Source of the DNA: Gautieria morchelliformis
Lineage: Eukaryota; Basidiomycota; Agaricomycetes; Gomphales; Gomphaceae
Reading direction: 5' to 3'
Assembly: GCA_015179125.1 (NCBI GenBank)
Contig: WHVA01000034.1
Span: 62,001-126,000, forward strand
Length of the DNA: 64,000 bases
Shown: one piece after another, positions 46,082 to 57,253 of the stretch
Layout of the letters: each line of letters starts with the position of its first letter
Numbering within the stretch: position 1 is the first letter of the stretch
Notes under the pieces: model-generated
What the model saw: the letters and a program-made list of their open reading frames with translations, nothing else
Databases searched by the model: none
What the model was told of the DNA's origin: nothing
Made by a program: the position numbers and the translations under genes

Positions 46082-47282
46082 ATGTCACATCCACTCCAGC
46101 CCACACCCACGCATCCATGCCAGCCCACCACCACGTCACATGTGAGTATGCAGCCAATCCCGCCCGCTGCCTTTTATAACACCCCTAGCACTCCAATCGC
46201 GTCACAAGCAGGTGGGATTGAGGAAAGGCTCAGTCCCGCCCTTTTCTCTAACGCTACTAATGCGCCCCATCCACCGGCTGTCGCCCTCTCCCTCATTACC
46301 TCGGTCGCTGCACCCCCTAGCAGACCTCACGAGTCATCAAACACCGGGTTGGACGCATCAGGTGTGCTAGGGTCACAACCCATATCTTCACGCAAGGCAC
46401 CTGAAGCCTTTTCTTTGCATGACCTCGACCAACTCCGCGCTGTGATCGAGGTCAACCCGTACATGGCACCACGGGCAAAGCTGGGTGAAGATTGGAAAGA
46501 AGTGGCCAGGCGCGTGCAAGAGAGTGGGTCTTTCCTGAACTGTGAGCCGGACACACTCAAGAACAAGGTGGCATCCCTGCTCGCTCGGGTGGAGGTGCGT
46601 CCTAGCATAATTATTTTTATCTTTGCACGCTGACTAGAAGAGAGTAGGGGGGAAAAAAGAAGACTCCCTGGTCTGCTCTTGGTAAAGAGTGGGAGCGCAA
46701 TCCAGCCCTGTTCGCCTCGCTCTCAGGTAAGCTGGATGCCGTGCAGCATCTCCAGTTGGAGGTGAAAGGGACCAGGGAGGAGCAGAAGGAGTGCGAAAAA
46801 CAGGTGAGTGAAGGGCTTTGTTCATGATATTTATTGGCTACTAACTATCTAATCAATAGGCTCAGAACGCGGCGAAGGATGCAGGAGAGACTATGCGAGA
46901 CGCCATGGTGAGATGCCAGCGACCTAGGCCGAAGCGAGGACACTCCCCATCTCCATCGGTTGGGATTTCTGAGAAGGAGAATGATGGGAGTCAATTGGCG
47001 AGCATATCTGGGCCAGATATGCATGAGAGCTTGGGACGGAAATGTTCCTGTGTGGGAGGGAGGCGGAGGACTGAAACTACATGACTGGTCGAGCTCCTGG
47101 AGGAAGCACGTGCAGAGGCATGCAAGATGCATGAAGAGGACCGCAAGATGCGTGAGGCACAACTTGAGGAGGAGAGGAAGGCATGCCAGGCTCTCCTTGA
47201 GGAGACACGTCGTGCGAATGACCAGCAGGGGAGGACAAGCACAGCGCTCCTGGATATCTTGCGGCAGGGGCTCCTTAATTAG
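46082..47282 (+). CDS. Harbinger Myb/SANT-like protein
   Basis: Second protein of PIF/Harbinger elements, which in the family helps the transposase bind DNA or enter the nucleus. The Pro/Ser/Thr-rich N-terminus is followed by a trihelix-like domain LDQLRAVIEVNPYMAPRAKL, WKEVARRVQESGSF, TLKNKVASLLARVE. An intron starting at 46595 leads to KKTPWSALGKEWERNPALFA, then a coiled-coil segment (REEQKECEKQ) and a C-terminal helix MREAQLEEERKACQALLEET ending at TAG 47280-47282. A TGA in frame near 47082 (RRTETT-stop-LVELLEEA) suggests decay or an undetected intron. Confidence 0.65.
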
Positions 47283-47464
47283 TTTGAGATGCCTCACTTG
47301 CAAAGTATTGTTTTCTTGGCCCAAAAATTTGTTTTCATGACAAATTTGACAAAAAAAAATGTTTTCTTAAAAAAAAAAAAAAAAAGACCTAAAAATTGTT
47401 TGTTGGCTCTACAAACAGGGACAGGGGTGGCATACATGCATAAACTGCTAGATAACATGACTAT

Positions 47465-48780
47465 TCATGGAAGTATTGTTGGAGGAAAGGGGGAGGACAT
47501 GAATAACGAAGAGAAGTCTGATTCAGCTCCAAGCACGAATGTGCGTTTGTGAGGAGAACACCAATGCAGTACATGGTGCCACATGCATTCCCCCATATCT
47601 TGTGCTTCCAAAAGGCCTGGAGGAATGGCCAATCTTGCAAAACAAGGCCGAAGCCGTGCTCTATGGATCCGTACCCCACCCATTGCCGTGTTCCATGCCC
47701 ATTGTTCTGTGGTAAGCGCATTCATGGTGTAATATGGACTCATGATAAAGGGGCTCACCCCATAAGCTGAATCACCATACACCTGGAAATAACAATCCCC
47801 GGGTGCATCCCCTTCCCATGACCCAGGCTGAATCGCATACCGCTCGAGATGCTGGAGCAGTGAGCTTTCCTTCAGGACTCCAGCATCGTTCTGTGGGGCC
47901 CTGTATGGGCCAGCTAGATGTGGAATCAACTCATTGGGGACGACAACCCCCTGAAACTTCATGCCATGACATTTCTTGTAACCGGTGTATGTAAGCTCCT
48001 GATACATCCCTGGCCGGCACGTCTGCCGGATCGTGCAATCGATGAAGCTGAAGACGCTGCGACAGGGTGCTCCAAAATTGTAAAGGGCATCAGCGTACTC
48101 ACCCAGCTTCTCCGGGGACAAAAGGCCATGCCGGTCCCAGTCAAGGAGAAAGCCCCACTGGGCATCGAAGACAGAGGCCATCTTGTTGGTGATTTGGGAG
48201 ATAGTGGACTGAGGACGGTGGTAATTCGTGGATAAGGACCACTGGTCCTCTGGGCTCCGCAGGCGTGCACAAAGAAGTGAGATCACCTCGAGGGCACTTG
48301 CATGGCTTCCAGAGGCTGTGATGAGAGGTTTTGGGAGTTGCAAAAGATCCGCAAGGAGCTGAAGTTCCCCTGCTGTAAACCTAATGTGGTTTTTGTGAGT
48401 TTGTTCAAGCATTCACATGTAGTGTATACTCACCTGAACCTCCAGATGCACTCGGCCTCACTCATCTGCCGGAGGTACTCCGGCGTTATCCGCTCGCCCC
48501 CCTGTTCAGGGTGTGGGACCACATTGGGCAAAGAACTGCAGATGACTGAGATGGAGAGTGTGTCGTCAGGGGTCAGGTCATCGGTCGGTTCAGCAGTTGT
48601 GGTGCCAGAGGGGTGAATTCCAGAGCCAGGAGTATGTCGTTGCAGGAGGAGGAGGGGCACAACAGTGGCAAGAGAAGAGTCTTTCCCTGGTGGAGGTTGA
48701 CAGAAGGCATAAGGAGAGCAGCGAGGATGGAGCAGCGTGTTCGGAATATATGGTCCTAAACACGTGTCAGTCACGTGCAT
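47465..48780 (-). CDS. PIF/Harbinger DDE transposase
   Basis: Exon 1 (48434 to about 48780, start uncertain, ATG at 48778-48780) ends ECIWRFR. A 53-bp intron (48381-48433) joins it in phase to FTAGELQLLADLLQLPKP, and the frame continues to 47465. Catalytic residues: Asp in VFSFIDCTIRQTCRPG, Asp in YFQVYGDSAYGVSPF, Glu in LTTEQWAWNTAMGGVRI, matching the DDE_Tnp_4 order. The N-terminal YHRPQSTISQITN region is a helix-turn-helix candidate. The frame carries no stops, so the protein may be intact. A 17-a homopolymer at about 47369-47385 lies between the two convergent genes. Confidence 0.8.
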
Positions 48781-48850
48781 CTAATAACTGTGGGAAAGGT
48801 TATTTCCCTGGGCGGCAATATTATTGTACGATAATCTCATATTATCGTAT

Positions 48851-48875
48851 ATAATATATACTACAAACTAATATA
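48851..48875 (-). repeat. Candidate terminal inverted repeat, right
   Basis: ataatatatactacaaacta and following bases; inverted partner of 45999-46022. Confidence 0.5.
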
Positions 48876-48879
48876 CTCT

Positions 48880-49110
48880 AATGGAGTTGGGCAATAATGA
48901 TGAATATTTGAGCAATAATGACATGCATGCAGTATTGAGTGAATCGGCTTCTATGATGATAAGAAATAATGAGTGATAGAAAGATAAAGACCACACTCAG
49001 TCATTGATAATAGGAGGATAATCATAATGGTTATGTAATACAGCATATATGAGTATATAATACAAGCCTGGCCTGCGCTTTGCTCCGGCCTGGATGTAAT
49101 GGACATGGAA
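48880..49110. other. AT-rich spacer
   Basis: AT-rich sequence with repeated gcaataatga words at 48890-48930. No gene. Confidence 0.4.
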
Positions 49111-49111
49111 A

Positions 49112-49806
49112 TCATAGAATTATTTCATCACAGACAATATTTTCAGTACAGTCCTTGCCTGATGGAAAGCGAACTCGAACATCATCTCTATGATGCACAT
49201 GTGACAAAGTGGTATACAGTTGACCATGGGAGAAAACAGGAGTGGAAAGATCTATGGCCACACGATCAAGGGTAAGACCTTGACAGCTATTGAAGGTAGT
49301 CGTATATGCAGGTGACAGAGGGAATTGCTTGCGGAGAAGTGTGTGGCCTGTAGAGGGAAACAAAGAGGTGAATGTGATGCGGGGAAGGAGGATGTTTTCA
49401 TTGTCAACGTAGTTTATACCTGCATGGACACGGAGGGCATTGATAGTCACGAGGTTTTTTCCTAAGTGAGTGACAACCACTCTACAGTTCTTGACCAAGC
49501 CACGCGCGACGGAAAAATTGCGCATTATGCGATATAGAGCACCTAGGTGGATGGAGAGGGAGTGGCATGGCAAACCAGGAGGAGTTTGGTGGGCAATATA
49601 GTCAAGGATTGGTTGTGGTGATAGGACATTGGCATCTTCAGTTTCTTTAATAGAGTTGGCTGAGGTATATGTGTGTTTGGGAGTGTTCAAGCGGTGAAGG
49701 CATATGGATTTATACATGTCACATTGAGCATTTGTGGGTGCAAGGATGGAATGTGTGAGGCATTGAGCTGCATTAGCCAATATATGGGAAGGAAAGACAA
49801 AGTCGA
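49112..49806 (-). pseudogene. Helitron PIF1-like helicase, C-terminal fragment
   Basis: One open frame covers helicase motifs of Helitron RepHel proteins: LAPTNAQCDMYKSICLHRL, SPQPILDYIAHQTPPGLPCH, RGLVKNCRVVVTHLG, motif V TFNSCQGLTLDRVAIDL and motif VI HGQLYTTLSHVHHRDDVRV. The N-terminal helicase motifs and Rep domain are absent: the sequence is cut at 49807 by the left LTR of the copia element, within a segment reading DFVFPSHI. The family differs in sequence from the Helitron at 57-63 kb. Confidence 0.8.
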
Positions 49807-50216
49807 TGTTGGGTGCATTTATGCTCCTGCACCAAAATCAAGCATAATGTATTCAATTTATTTCACTCCCTATCTCTCCATTTCATTTTGTTATTTCTAT
49901 TTTTACAAGCGGCTGCACCCAGCGGAGTTTGAAATGACTTGACACGCGAGCTCTTGAGCACTAAAGGGCCGGGTGCACGTATATGCCTTCTGAGACAGGA
50001 TAGTGCTCCTCTCTCAGTGACAATAAATTCACTGAGAGAGGCGAGTAGGATTCTTTATATTTTCATAGCATGTTGACTGAAAATCATGTAGTGAATTTGA
50101 TTCTAGGTATTGTATTAATATAACAGTGACTATAAATTCACTGAGAGAGTGAATTTGATTCTGGCTTTCTAAGAACTCTACCAAACCTTCCCTGCCATAA
50201 CCCCTAGTTGCTAACA
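49807..50216 (+). repeat. Left LTR, copia element 2 (410 bp)
   Basis: Lacks an internal block of about 79 bp present in the right LTR (about 54520-54610). Contains the hairpin ctctctcagtga ... tcactgagagag at 50009-50040, with half of it repeated again about 100 bp later. Confidence 0.9.
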
Positions 50217-50218
50217 AG

Positions 50219-50230
50219 GGTTATGGGCCC
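50219..50230 (+). other. Primer binding site (half initiator-Met tRNA type)
   Basis: ggttatgggccc, the same internal initiator-tRNA complement as at 17228, two bases after the LTR. A gag ATG at 50223 falls inside it. Confidence 0.7.
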
Positions 50231-51143
50231 TGCAGACACTTCGCAGAAGCTTTTGGGTGTGGAGAAGCTTGCAACAGATGGAAGTAAATGGCCTCTGTGG
50301 CGAGCTACTCTCACAAGTTATTTTGAGTCCAAAAATCTACTCAGGCATATAGAAGGGAGAGCCATTCGACCTCCTGATCCTCCAGTCATGCCCCCAGGCC
50401 ATATTCTTACAGAAGCTGAGGAAACTCAGATAGAGAAGGCTTAGGAGAAGCTGGAGAAGTATCTTGCCAGAGAAGGACAGGCAAAAACCCAAATAATTGT
50501 CTCAGTGTCAGAGTCACTAGCTCTGATGCTACAGAAGAAGCATACAGCAAAAGAAGTCTGGGATGCATTGGTCAATGAGATGACCAAAAAGCCCAAGATG
50601 GTCCTCACCAACCTACAGAGACAGCTTCGCAGTATGAGGTGTCCTGAGGATGGAGACTTGAGAGATCACTTAGACAAGGCCCAAGACCTCTATGCTCGTC
50701 TTAATGAGATGGGAGCCAGAATTTCTGAAGGAGAGTTCACGGATATTATCCTTGCATCACTTTCACCCTCTTATGAGGCAGTTATGAATGCCCTTACCAC
50801 GTCGCTTGAAGAATGTGGAATGCCCTTAGTGCCTGATGATATTATCAGAGTACTAAAGGCTCAATATGACAGGAGAAAGACTCTCAATATTTCACAAGAA
50901 GGGCAGGCATTTATTGGTTCATCTACGAAAGGGCAGAAGAGCCAGAAAGACCCGAAGGTGCCTACATGCACTAATTGCCACAATCCTGGACATGCTATCG
51001 AGAATTGCTGGGCTAAAGGAGGTGGTAAAGAAGGCCAGGGGCCATGTCAGAAGAAGAAAGCGAAAGCCAAAAAAAGAAGGGCAAAGCCAAGGCGAATGTT
51101 GCCGAAGAAGTGTCTTCTGAGGAGGATGAGAGTGGTAGTCTAG
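50223..51143 (+). pseudogene. Copia gag
   Basis: Reads MGPADTSQKLLGVEKLATDG, SKWPLWRATLTSYFESKNLL, then a TAG at 50442-50444, then the rest of the gag core (LMLQKKHTAKEVWDALVNEM, DLRDHLDKAQDLYARLNEMG) and a CCHC knuckle CTNCHNPGHAIENC at about 50970-51010. Gag would package the element RNA. The stop separates the N-terminal 70 residues from the remainder. Confidence 0.85.
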
Positions 51144-51676
51144 CCGCTTTCGCCAATTTTGACTGCTCCAATTTGAGTAGTCTATCCTTGGACACTGTTG
51201 TTATCCTCGACACTGGAACGACCGCGCATATGACCCCTCACAAGAATTTATTGAGGGATTACAGTCCATTCTCACAACCTCGCACAATTTGTGCAGCCAA
51301 CAAAGGCACTTTTGATGCCTTAGGTTCAGGCTCACTCGTGCTATCTAACAAGGTTGGAGATAAGACTGTGAACATTACATTGAAGGATACGTTCTACGTG
51401 CCAAAAATGGCTGTTACCCTCATCTCGATCGGCCGGTGCGATGATGCAGGCTATAACACTCAAATAGCCGATCAGAAATGCACAATATCCAATCGTAAAG
51501 GCAGGATATTGATGCAAGCACCGAAGCTGAATGGCTTATATCGATTTGACTTACAACACACAAGTGCCGAAGCGCATATATGCGCATCAGCCATGGAGAT
51601 ACATCAGAAAATGGGGCACATTTCACAAAAGTCCCTACAGCATTTGCTCAACCGGTGGCATGATATTAGGCATTGA
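51044..51676 (+). pseudogene. Copia protease and GAG-pre-integrase domain
   Basis: A frame offset from gag holds the aspartic protease site VVILDTGTTAHMTPH and the downstream NITLKDTFYVPKMAVTLISI segment, then the pre-integrase zinc half-site EIHQKMGHISQKSLQHLL. A frameshift near 51650 separates it from the integrase. Confidence 0.85.
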
Positions 51677-52250
51677 ATTGAGCTCAAAAGGTGACAAGGT
51701 TGTTTGCGATGCGTGCATTCAAGCGAAGATTGCACGTAAATCACTTCCTCAGGAACCCAGAAGCCGATCTTCAAAATTCGGTGACAGAATTTATTCTGAT
51801 GTCTGGGGACCAGCGAGACACTCCACAATTGACAAGAAATCCTATTATGTGTCTGTCATCGATGACTACTCAAGGGAATCAGTTATCTATTTGATGGCAA
51901 ACAAATCGGAAGCATTTTCAAAATACAAACTCTATGAGGCTTTGATGCTTCGACAGAGGAATGTGCACATCAAAGCACTTGTTTCCGACAGAGGGGGCGA
52001 ATATACAAGCTCGGAATTTGAACAGCATTTAGCCAAGCAAGGCACGAAGCATAGGTTAACCGTACACGACACCCCAGAGTCAAATGGTGTTGCTGAACGT
52101 TTAAACCGAACTCTAGTTGAAAGAGCTCGTGCCATGCTATTGAAATCAAGTCTTCCTAAGACTCTATGGGGCATGCAATTTTGCACGCCAACTATCTTAG
52201 GAATCGGACACACACAAGAGCTTTGCCAGACAAAACCCCTTTCGAAATGA
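51650..52250 (+). pseudogene. Copia integrase
   Basis: CDACIQAKIARKS completes the HHCC zinc finger. Catalytic residues follow: Asp in RIYSDVWGPARHS, Asp in ALVSDRGGEYTSSEF and Glu in SNGVAERLNRTLVERARAML. The frame is lost after LWGMQFCTP near 52190. Confidence 0.85.
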
Positions 52251-52814
52251 TCCATCACGAGAAACCGAACCTGAAGGACATACACTGTGGGGAACTGAAG
52301 TCTACGTTAAAGTCAAAGAGGGAAACAAATAGCAGCCCGTGCCAAAAGAGCTCGGTGGATAGGAATCTCTGGACAGAGCCATGGTCACTGCATCTACTGG
52401 CCTGACTCTCAGAAGGTTTCTGTCGAGCAGGAATGTTATATTTGACGCACAGATGAAGGGGGGCAAAGCTCCAATCATTTCTATTGAAGAGTCACAGCTA
52501 CCTACGTCCAGAAAAGTGATACAGGCCATTTCGGCGCCAGCACCTATGCCTAGTCGCTTAGTCAGCAAGGAGGCAAAGATCGAGGAAATTGATGATAATG
52601 AACCAGAGGAACATCTTGAAGAGCTGCAACCCAGTCAGACTGTTGATGTCAGACCTAAAGAAGCTGCTCCAACAAGGAGAAGCGAGAGGATCCGTCAGCA
52701 GCAGGAGCGCCGGCCCCAAGTGGTCCCGTAACAAGATCTCAAGCTAAGAGACATGCTGGTGCAGACATCACTACACTAGCTTACGAGGACATTGAGGACC
52801 ATCAAGACAAATTA

Positions 52815-53590
52815 TTGAACAAGATTTATCCTCTGAAACTGACGGCATCAGTGATTATAACCTTGCCATCAGTACACTTTCGACCTCCGATCAAAACAAA
52901 GATAAGTGCTGCCGGATTTGAATCAGACGAGCCTAGCAATGCAGATGAAGCCTTAAATGATCCTATGTGGAAAGCATCGATGGATAAAGAGTACAAGGTG
53001 CTACTCGACAAAGGTGTATGGGAAGTGGTTAAACCACCTCCTGGGGAAATATTGTCGGAAATAGATGGGTATTCCTCTGGAAACGCAATCCAGAAGGTGA
53101 ACCCATTACACCTAGATCGAGGATGGTCGCCCAAGGCTTTACACAAAGTTTTGGAGTCGACTACAATGAAACCTATGCACCTGTTGCTCGGATGACTTCC
53201 TTACGGATTATATGTGCCATTGCTGCCAGGAACAACTGGCCTATTCACCAAATGGATGTGGACAGTGCGTATTTGAATGCTACACTGCCAGAACCTATTT
53301 ACATGAGACAGCCGTATGGATATGAGACCGGAGACAAAGATGATGTCCTCCTGCTGAAGAAAGCACTTTACGGCCTCAAACAGTCTGGAAGGGAATGGTA
53401 CAAATGTCTGAGTGGTGAATTTCTCAAGTTAGGATTCACTAAATCAGCTTCGGATGGAGCTGTATTTTGCAGACGTGGACCGAGAGGGCATGCGATTATT
53501 GCAACGGCAGTAGATGACCTCACTATCACAGCTGAGAGTCAACCAATCCTCGATGGGGTAAAGCATGACCTTGCCCAGTTTTCAGTATGA
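52815..53590 (+). pseudogene. Copia reverse transcriptase, N-terminal and palm
   Basis: DPMWKASMDKEYKVLLDKGV and WEVVKPP open the RT region (52815-53050). After a frameshift near 53100, VAQGFTQSFGVDYNETYAPV, QMDVDSAYLNATLPEPIYM and LKKALYGLKQSGREWYKC continue. The catalytic box reads ATAVDDLTI, so the usual YVDD Tyr is Ala. Another shift occurs near 53580. Confidence 0.85.
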
Positions 53591-54464
53591 AAGACTAGGC
53601 GAGATTCACTGGCTTTTGAACCTCAAAATCGAAAGAGATTGGAATAACAAATCGATTGCAATATCACAAGCCGCATACATCCAGAAAATCATCAAAAAAT
53701 TCAATCTGGATGATGCCAAAACATTTTCCACACCTCTCGACCCAGCCGTTAAATTATCCAGACACCAATGCCCTTCTACAGATGAAGACAAACAGAAGAT
53801 GTCAAGAATTCCATACAGACAAGCGATAGGATCATTGATGTGGGCAGCTGTAGCCACTCGACCAGACATTGCATTCGCAGTGTCATTACTTTCTCAATTC
53901 CTCGAAAACCCAGGTCCAACACATTGGCATGCAGTCAAATGTGTCTTTAAATATCTGAAAGGCACGATGGACTACAAATTGACACTTGGGAAAAATCGAG
54001 ACGGCCTCATTGGGTATTCAGATGCGGATTGGGCTTCACAAGAGCACAGGCACTCATACTCGGCTTATATTTTTCAGATTGATGGAGGGACAGTATCATG
54101 GAGTTGTCAAAAACAATCCATCGTAGCCCTATCATCAACTGAAGCCGAATTCGTTGCCCTGACTCATGCGAGCAAAGAAGCCTTATGGATGCGCCACTTT
54201 ATTTCTGAAGTGTTCCAACCACTGAATTGTCCCATCAAACTTTATTCAGACAATCAATCAGCCATTGCCATTGTCTATGGCACTCAACAACACACGAGGA
54301 CCAAGCATTTCGACATTAGATTATATTTCATCCGAGATATAGTCGAAGATGAAGAAATTAAGCTTGTGTACCTACCAACGGAACACATGCTAGCCGATCT
54401 TCTCACTAAAGGACTTCCTAGTCCTAGAGTGAGAATCCTCAACAAGAGAATCGGAATATATTAA
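53565..54464 (+). pseudogene. Copia RT connection and RNase H
   Basis: Starts in the overlap with the RT frame at GEIHWLLNLKIERDWNNKSI and includes PYRQAIGSLMWAAVATRPDI. RNase H residues appear in LIGYSDADWASQEHRHSYSA, SSTEAEFVALTHASKEALWM, LYSDNQSAIAIVYGTQQHTR and EHMLADLLTKGLP. Open to the stop at 54462-54464, just before the purine tract. Confidence 0.9.
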
Positions 54465-54465
54465 G

Positions 54466-54477
54466 CTTGAGGGGGCG
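54466..54477 (+). other. Polypurine tract, copia element 2
   Basis: cttgagggggcg directly precedes the right LTR. Confidence 0.7.
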
Positions 54478-54966
54478 TGTTGGGTGCATTTATGCTCCTG
54501 CACCAAAATCAAGCATAATATGTTCGATTTACTGTATGGTGTTCCAATTCTTTCTCACATTGTTCTTGTACCATGCATTCATTTCTCTGATTATTTTCGA
54601 AATTTTCGGGTCACTCCCTATCTCTCCATTTCATTCTGTTATTCCTATTTTCACAGGCGGCTGCACCCAGCGGAGTTTGAAATGACTTCGACGCGCGAGC
54701 CCTTGGGCGCTAAAGGGCCGGGTGCATGTATATGCCTTCTGAGACAGGATTGTACTCCTCTCTCAGTGACAATAAATTCACTGAGAGAGGCGAGTAGTAT
54801 TCTTTGTATTTTCATAGCAGGTTGACTGAAAATCATGTAGTACATTTGATTCTAGGTATTGTATTAATATATCAGTGACAATAAATTCACTGAGAGAGTA
54901 CATTTGATTCTAGCTTTCTAAGAACTCTACCGAACCTTCCCTGCCATAGCCCCTGAGTTGCTAACA
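54478..54966 (+). repeat. Right LTR, copia element 2 (489 bp)
   Basis: Complete form of the LTR. The hairpin ctctctcagtga ... tcactgagagag lies at about 54757-54788. Confidence 0.9.
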
Positions 54967-55190
54967 GACCACCTTGCGTTCTCATCGTTGCGCGTGATGA
55001 AGGATGAACTTTGTTTCGACATTTGTCAGCTTGAAACTTCACATCTGCGCAACGACGATGTTGTCGACTTGGAGATACGGACCAAGAAGTATATATCCTC
55101 ACAACTTTCCTACTCTTGCCTCTTTTGGGCCGACCATGTTCATGCCACCACCTTTACGGCGGGTATAGGTGCAAAGGTCAAGGAGTTAGC
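54967..55190 (+). pseudogene. NLR helical-region fragment
   Basis: SLRVMKDELCFDICQLETSH, LRNDDVVDLEIRTKKYISSQ and LSYSCLFWADHVHATTFTAG match the region after the NACHT domain of the NLR at about 4110-4330 (minus) with few changes. The fragment begins exactly at the right LTR and fades after AKVKE. It is one of three traces of this receptor family in the window. Confidence 0.85.
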
Positions 55191-55565
55191 ACACGAGGAC
55201 TTGATGATGACAGGCATCGCAGTGGAAAGTCGGATCTATGCAGAAGGTGACTTACGATTCACACGCAATACATTTTCTAAAGATCATTCATGTTTAAACG
55301 AGTGGGGCATGATTCAGAACAGTGATGTTCTTGAATTCTCGTCCAAATCAGTGCCGTGGATATATTAGCGATCACTCATCCTAGATCCACTGATGGACGC
55401 CTTAGCTTATAGCTGGATGAGAGTCAGCGATTCGTGTGAGGTGCAACAGAAGCACACGAAGGCTTGATGATAGTGAAGGCAGTGGAAAGTCGGAACCATC
55501 CAGAGGGTGACTTACGATTTGCACGTAATACATTTTCTAAAGATCACTGTTTACATAAATAGGGT
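55190..55565. repeat. Direct repeat of about 115 bp, 260-bp offset
   Basis: The segment gcacacgaggacttgatgat ... acattttctaaagatca at about 55190-55285 recurs at about 55450-55545 with small changes. Confidence 0.7.
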
Positions 55566-57250
55566 AGACTGTCTGAGTCCGGCTAGTTAATCACAGTACG
55601 AACCACGACCTGTATCCCATAACTAGTCACTTGAGGAGTCAGTCACCGCGTTTTATGGGTTAGTATTTGTAGATCAAGTCCTCATGAACCCATAAAAATG
55701 TAGCATTATCTACACATAATTGAAGGTATCCTTGTATGGTCTCTGGTTTGAGTATGTCAGCACAGTTGAATGTTTGAATACCCCAGACTGAACCAGAATC
55801 CGACCGAACTTCAGTACTTGGGCCAGTGGATCGCATCGAGAATCCCCAACGAGGTCAGTCATCTAAATATCTTTAAATATCTCTAAATTAGCCAAGCACT
55901 TATCACAGATCGGTCTTCGAACACCCCATAATAACAAAACGTTGCTGCAAGCACATATATTCATCCTAAAGCAACACCATGCCCTTCCAAGGGCTTATAT
56001 GCCTGCAACATATAGAACAAAGTTTTAATACGGTAAGCTAAGTCCCCTTGCTCGTCAAGGGCTCTGGGTCTGGGATGTCTAAAATTGTGGGAATTCTGAC
56101 AATTTAACCGACATTCCTCCGTGTATTACGTGTATTAAGCTATCGCCAGATAATCGGCTTCGCACCTTGTTTTGTCACGTGCCTGTGCACGCTTCTGTGA
56201 GACATGGCCTGACTGCTTTCACCGCTAGTCTGAGTCTCTTGTGCTCTTGATTGGTGCTGTGCCACCCTGACTCTCTGTCACTAGTCTCTCTGCACGGCTT
56301 CGGTGTCTGGGCGCAAATCCTGCTGTATGTCTCCTTCGCTTTGTGTCCCTCCTTGCTCTCACCCTGATCAAGTCTTCCATTGTCGTGCATGGTTGCATTA
56401 TGCTATATGACCACTCATACGCCTCGGCATCTGTCTCAGATATCTCACGTCCGCCGCCTGTGCACTTTTCGGTCAGACACGGCCTCTGTTGATTTGCTCA
56501 ACTCCGCACTGAGTCAGGGGCCTATTCTGCTCTTGATTTGCGCAGCTCCTCGATCTCCCTTTACCTTTTCCAAACTTTGATGGCCCTGGTCTCTCTAGAC
56601 CTGTATAAATGTCTCCTTAGGTCTCAGTGTACATTTGCGTCGTTTTTGCCCAAACGCTGCTGTACGTCATCCCCACTTATTGACCCCCCTTGTACCCTCT
56701 CTGACCGTGTCTTACATTACCTTGCATGTTAAGATTCTATCTCCTCCCGGATTCATGCACTCTATCTCTTATTCCTCTGCGCCTGATGATCCGACCCAGC
56801 CTGCGCCTCCCGTTCTTTTTCAGTCCACCTCGCCGTCGTTCGTTGACGCTCTCATTTTTGTCGACTTGCGCGCCCTGAACCATCACTTACGGTCTTTAAC
56901 CCCCCACCTCATTTGTGTGAAGCTGCTCCGCATTCCTCGCTCATTGTGCACCTGTTGTCCATGTCGCATGATCATTTCCGGGCTCGAGATGCAATGCCGC
57001 GGACCTGTACATGCGCACAGAGTCGTGCTCGCTTGATGTAACATACTTGTTGTTGCTAGTTGATGCTCACGGCGTATGTCATGCATGGGCCCATATACAT
57101 TGTTTGTGTGAAATTCTCCAGCTACAGAGCTGTTTCCCTGATCCTCTGCTTTCCTATGGGGCGTCCGTCCGTTTTGGGTCTCTGAGCGCTAATTCTGTCC
57201 TTCCCCACCGCTACTGCCTCTCTCACCAACTGCTAGTCATGAAAATAAGT
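55566..57250. other. No recognised gene; pyrimidine-rich 56.2-57.2 kb
   Basis: 55.6-56.1 kb is AT-rich. 56.2-57.2 kb is Ser/Pro/Leu-coding in plus frames only because of its pyrimidine bias. The 3' end of the minus-strand Helitron should lie within or just below this stretch, but I could not fix its CTRR terminus and hairpin. Confidence 0.4.
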
Positions 57251-57253
57251 TAC

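Larger units (their letters stand above)
45999..48875. mobile_element. PIF/Harbinger DNA transposon
   Basis: Two convergent genes, a Myb/SANT-like protein (plus) and a DDE transposase (minus), lie between inverted AT-rich repeats of about 24 bp (45999-46022 and 48851-48875). The two-gene content is diagnostic for PIF/Harbinger. The outermost bases of the element and the 3-bp target duplication could not be fixed by eye. Confidence 0.7.
49807..54966 (+). mobile_element. Ty1/copia LTR retrotransposon, full length but degenerate
   Basis: LTRs begin TGTTGGGTGC and end GTTGCTAACA; a primer site and purine tract are in place. The internal order gag, protease, integrase, RT, RNase H defines the copia group. 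One stop and about four to five frameshifts disable it. The flanking 5-mers (gtcga on the left, gacca on the right) do not match, and the two flanks belong to unrelated sequences. Confidence 0.9.

Noticed and set aside
56635..57036. 133-codon plus-strand frame
   Set aside because: Pyrimidine-rich, Ser/Pro/Leu composition without motif; best explained by base bias.
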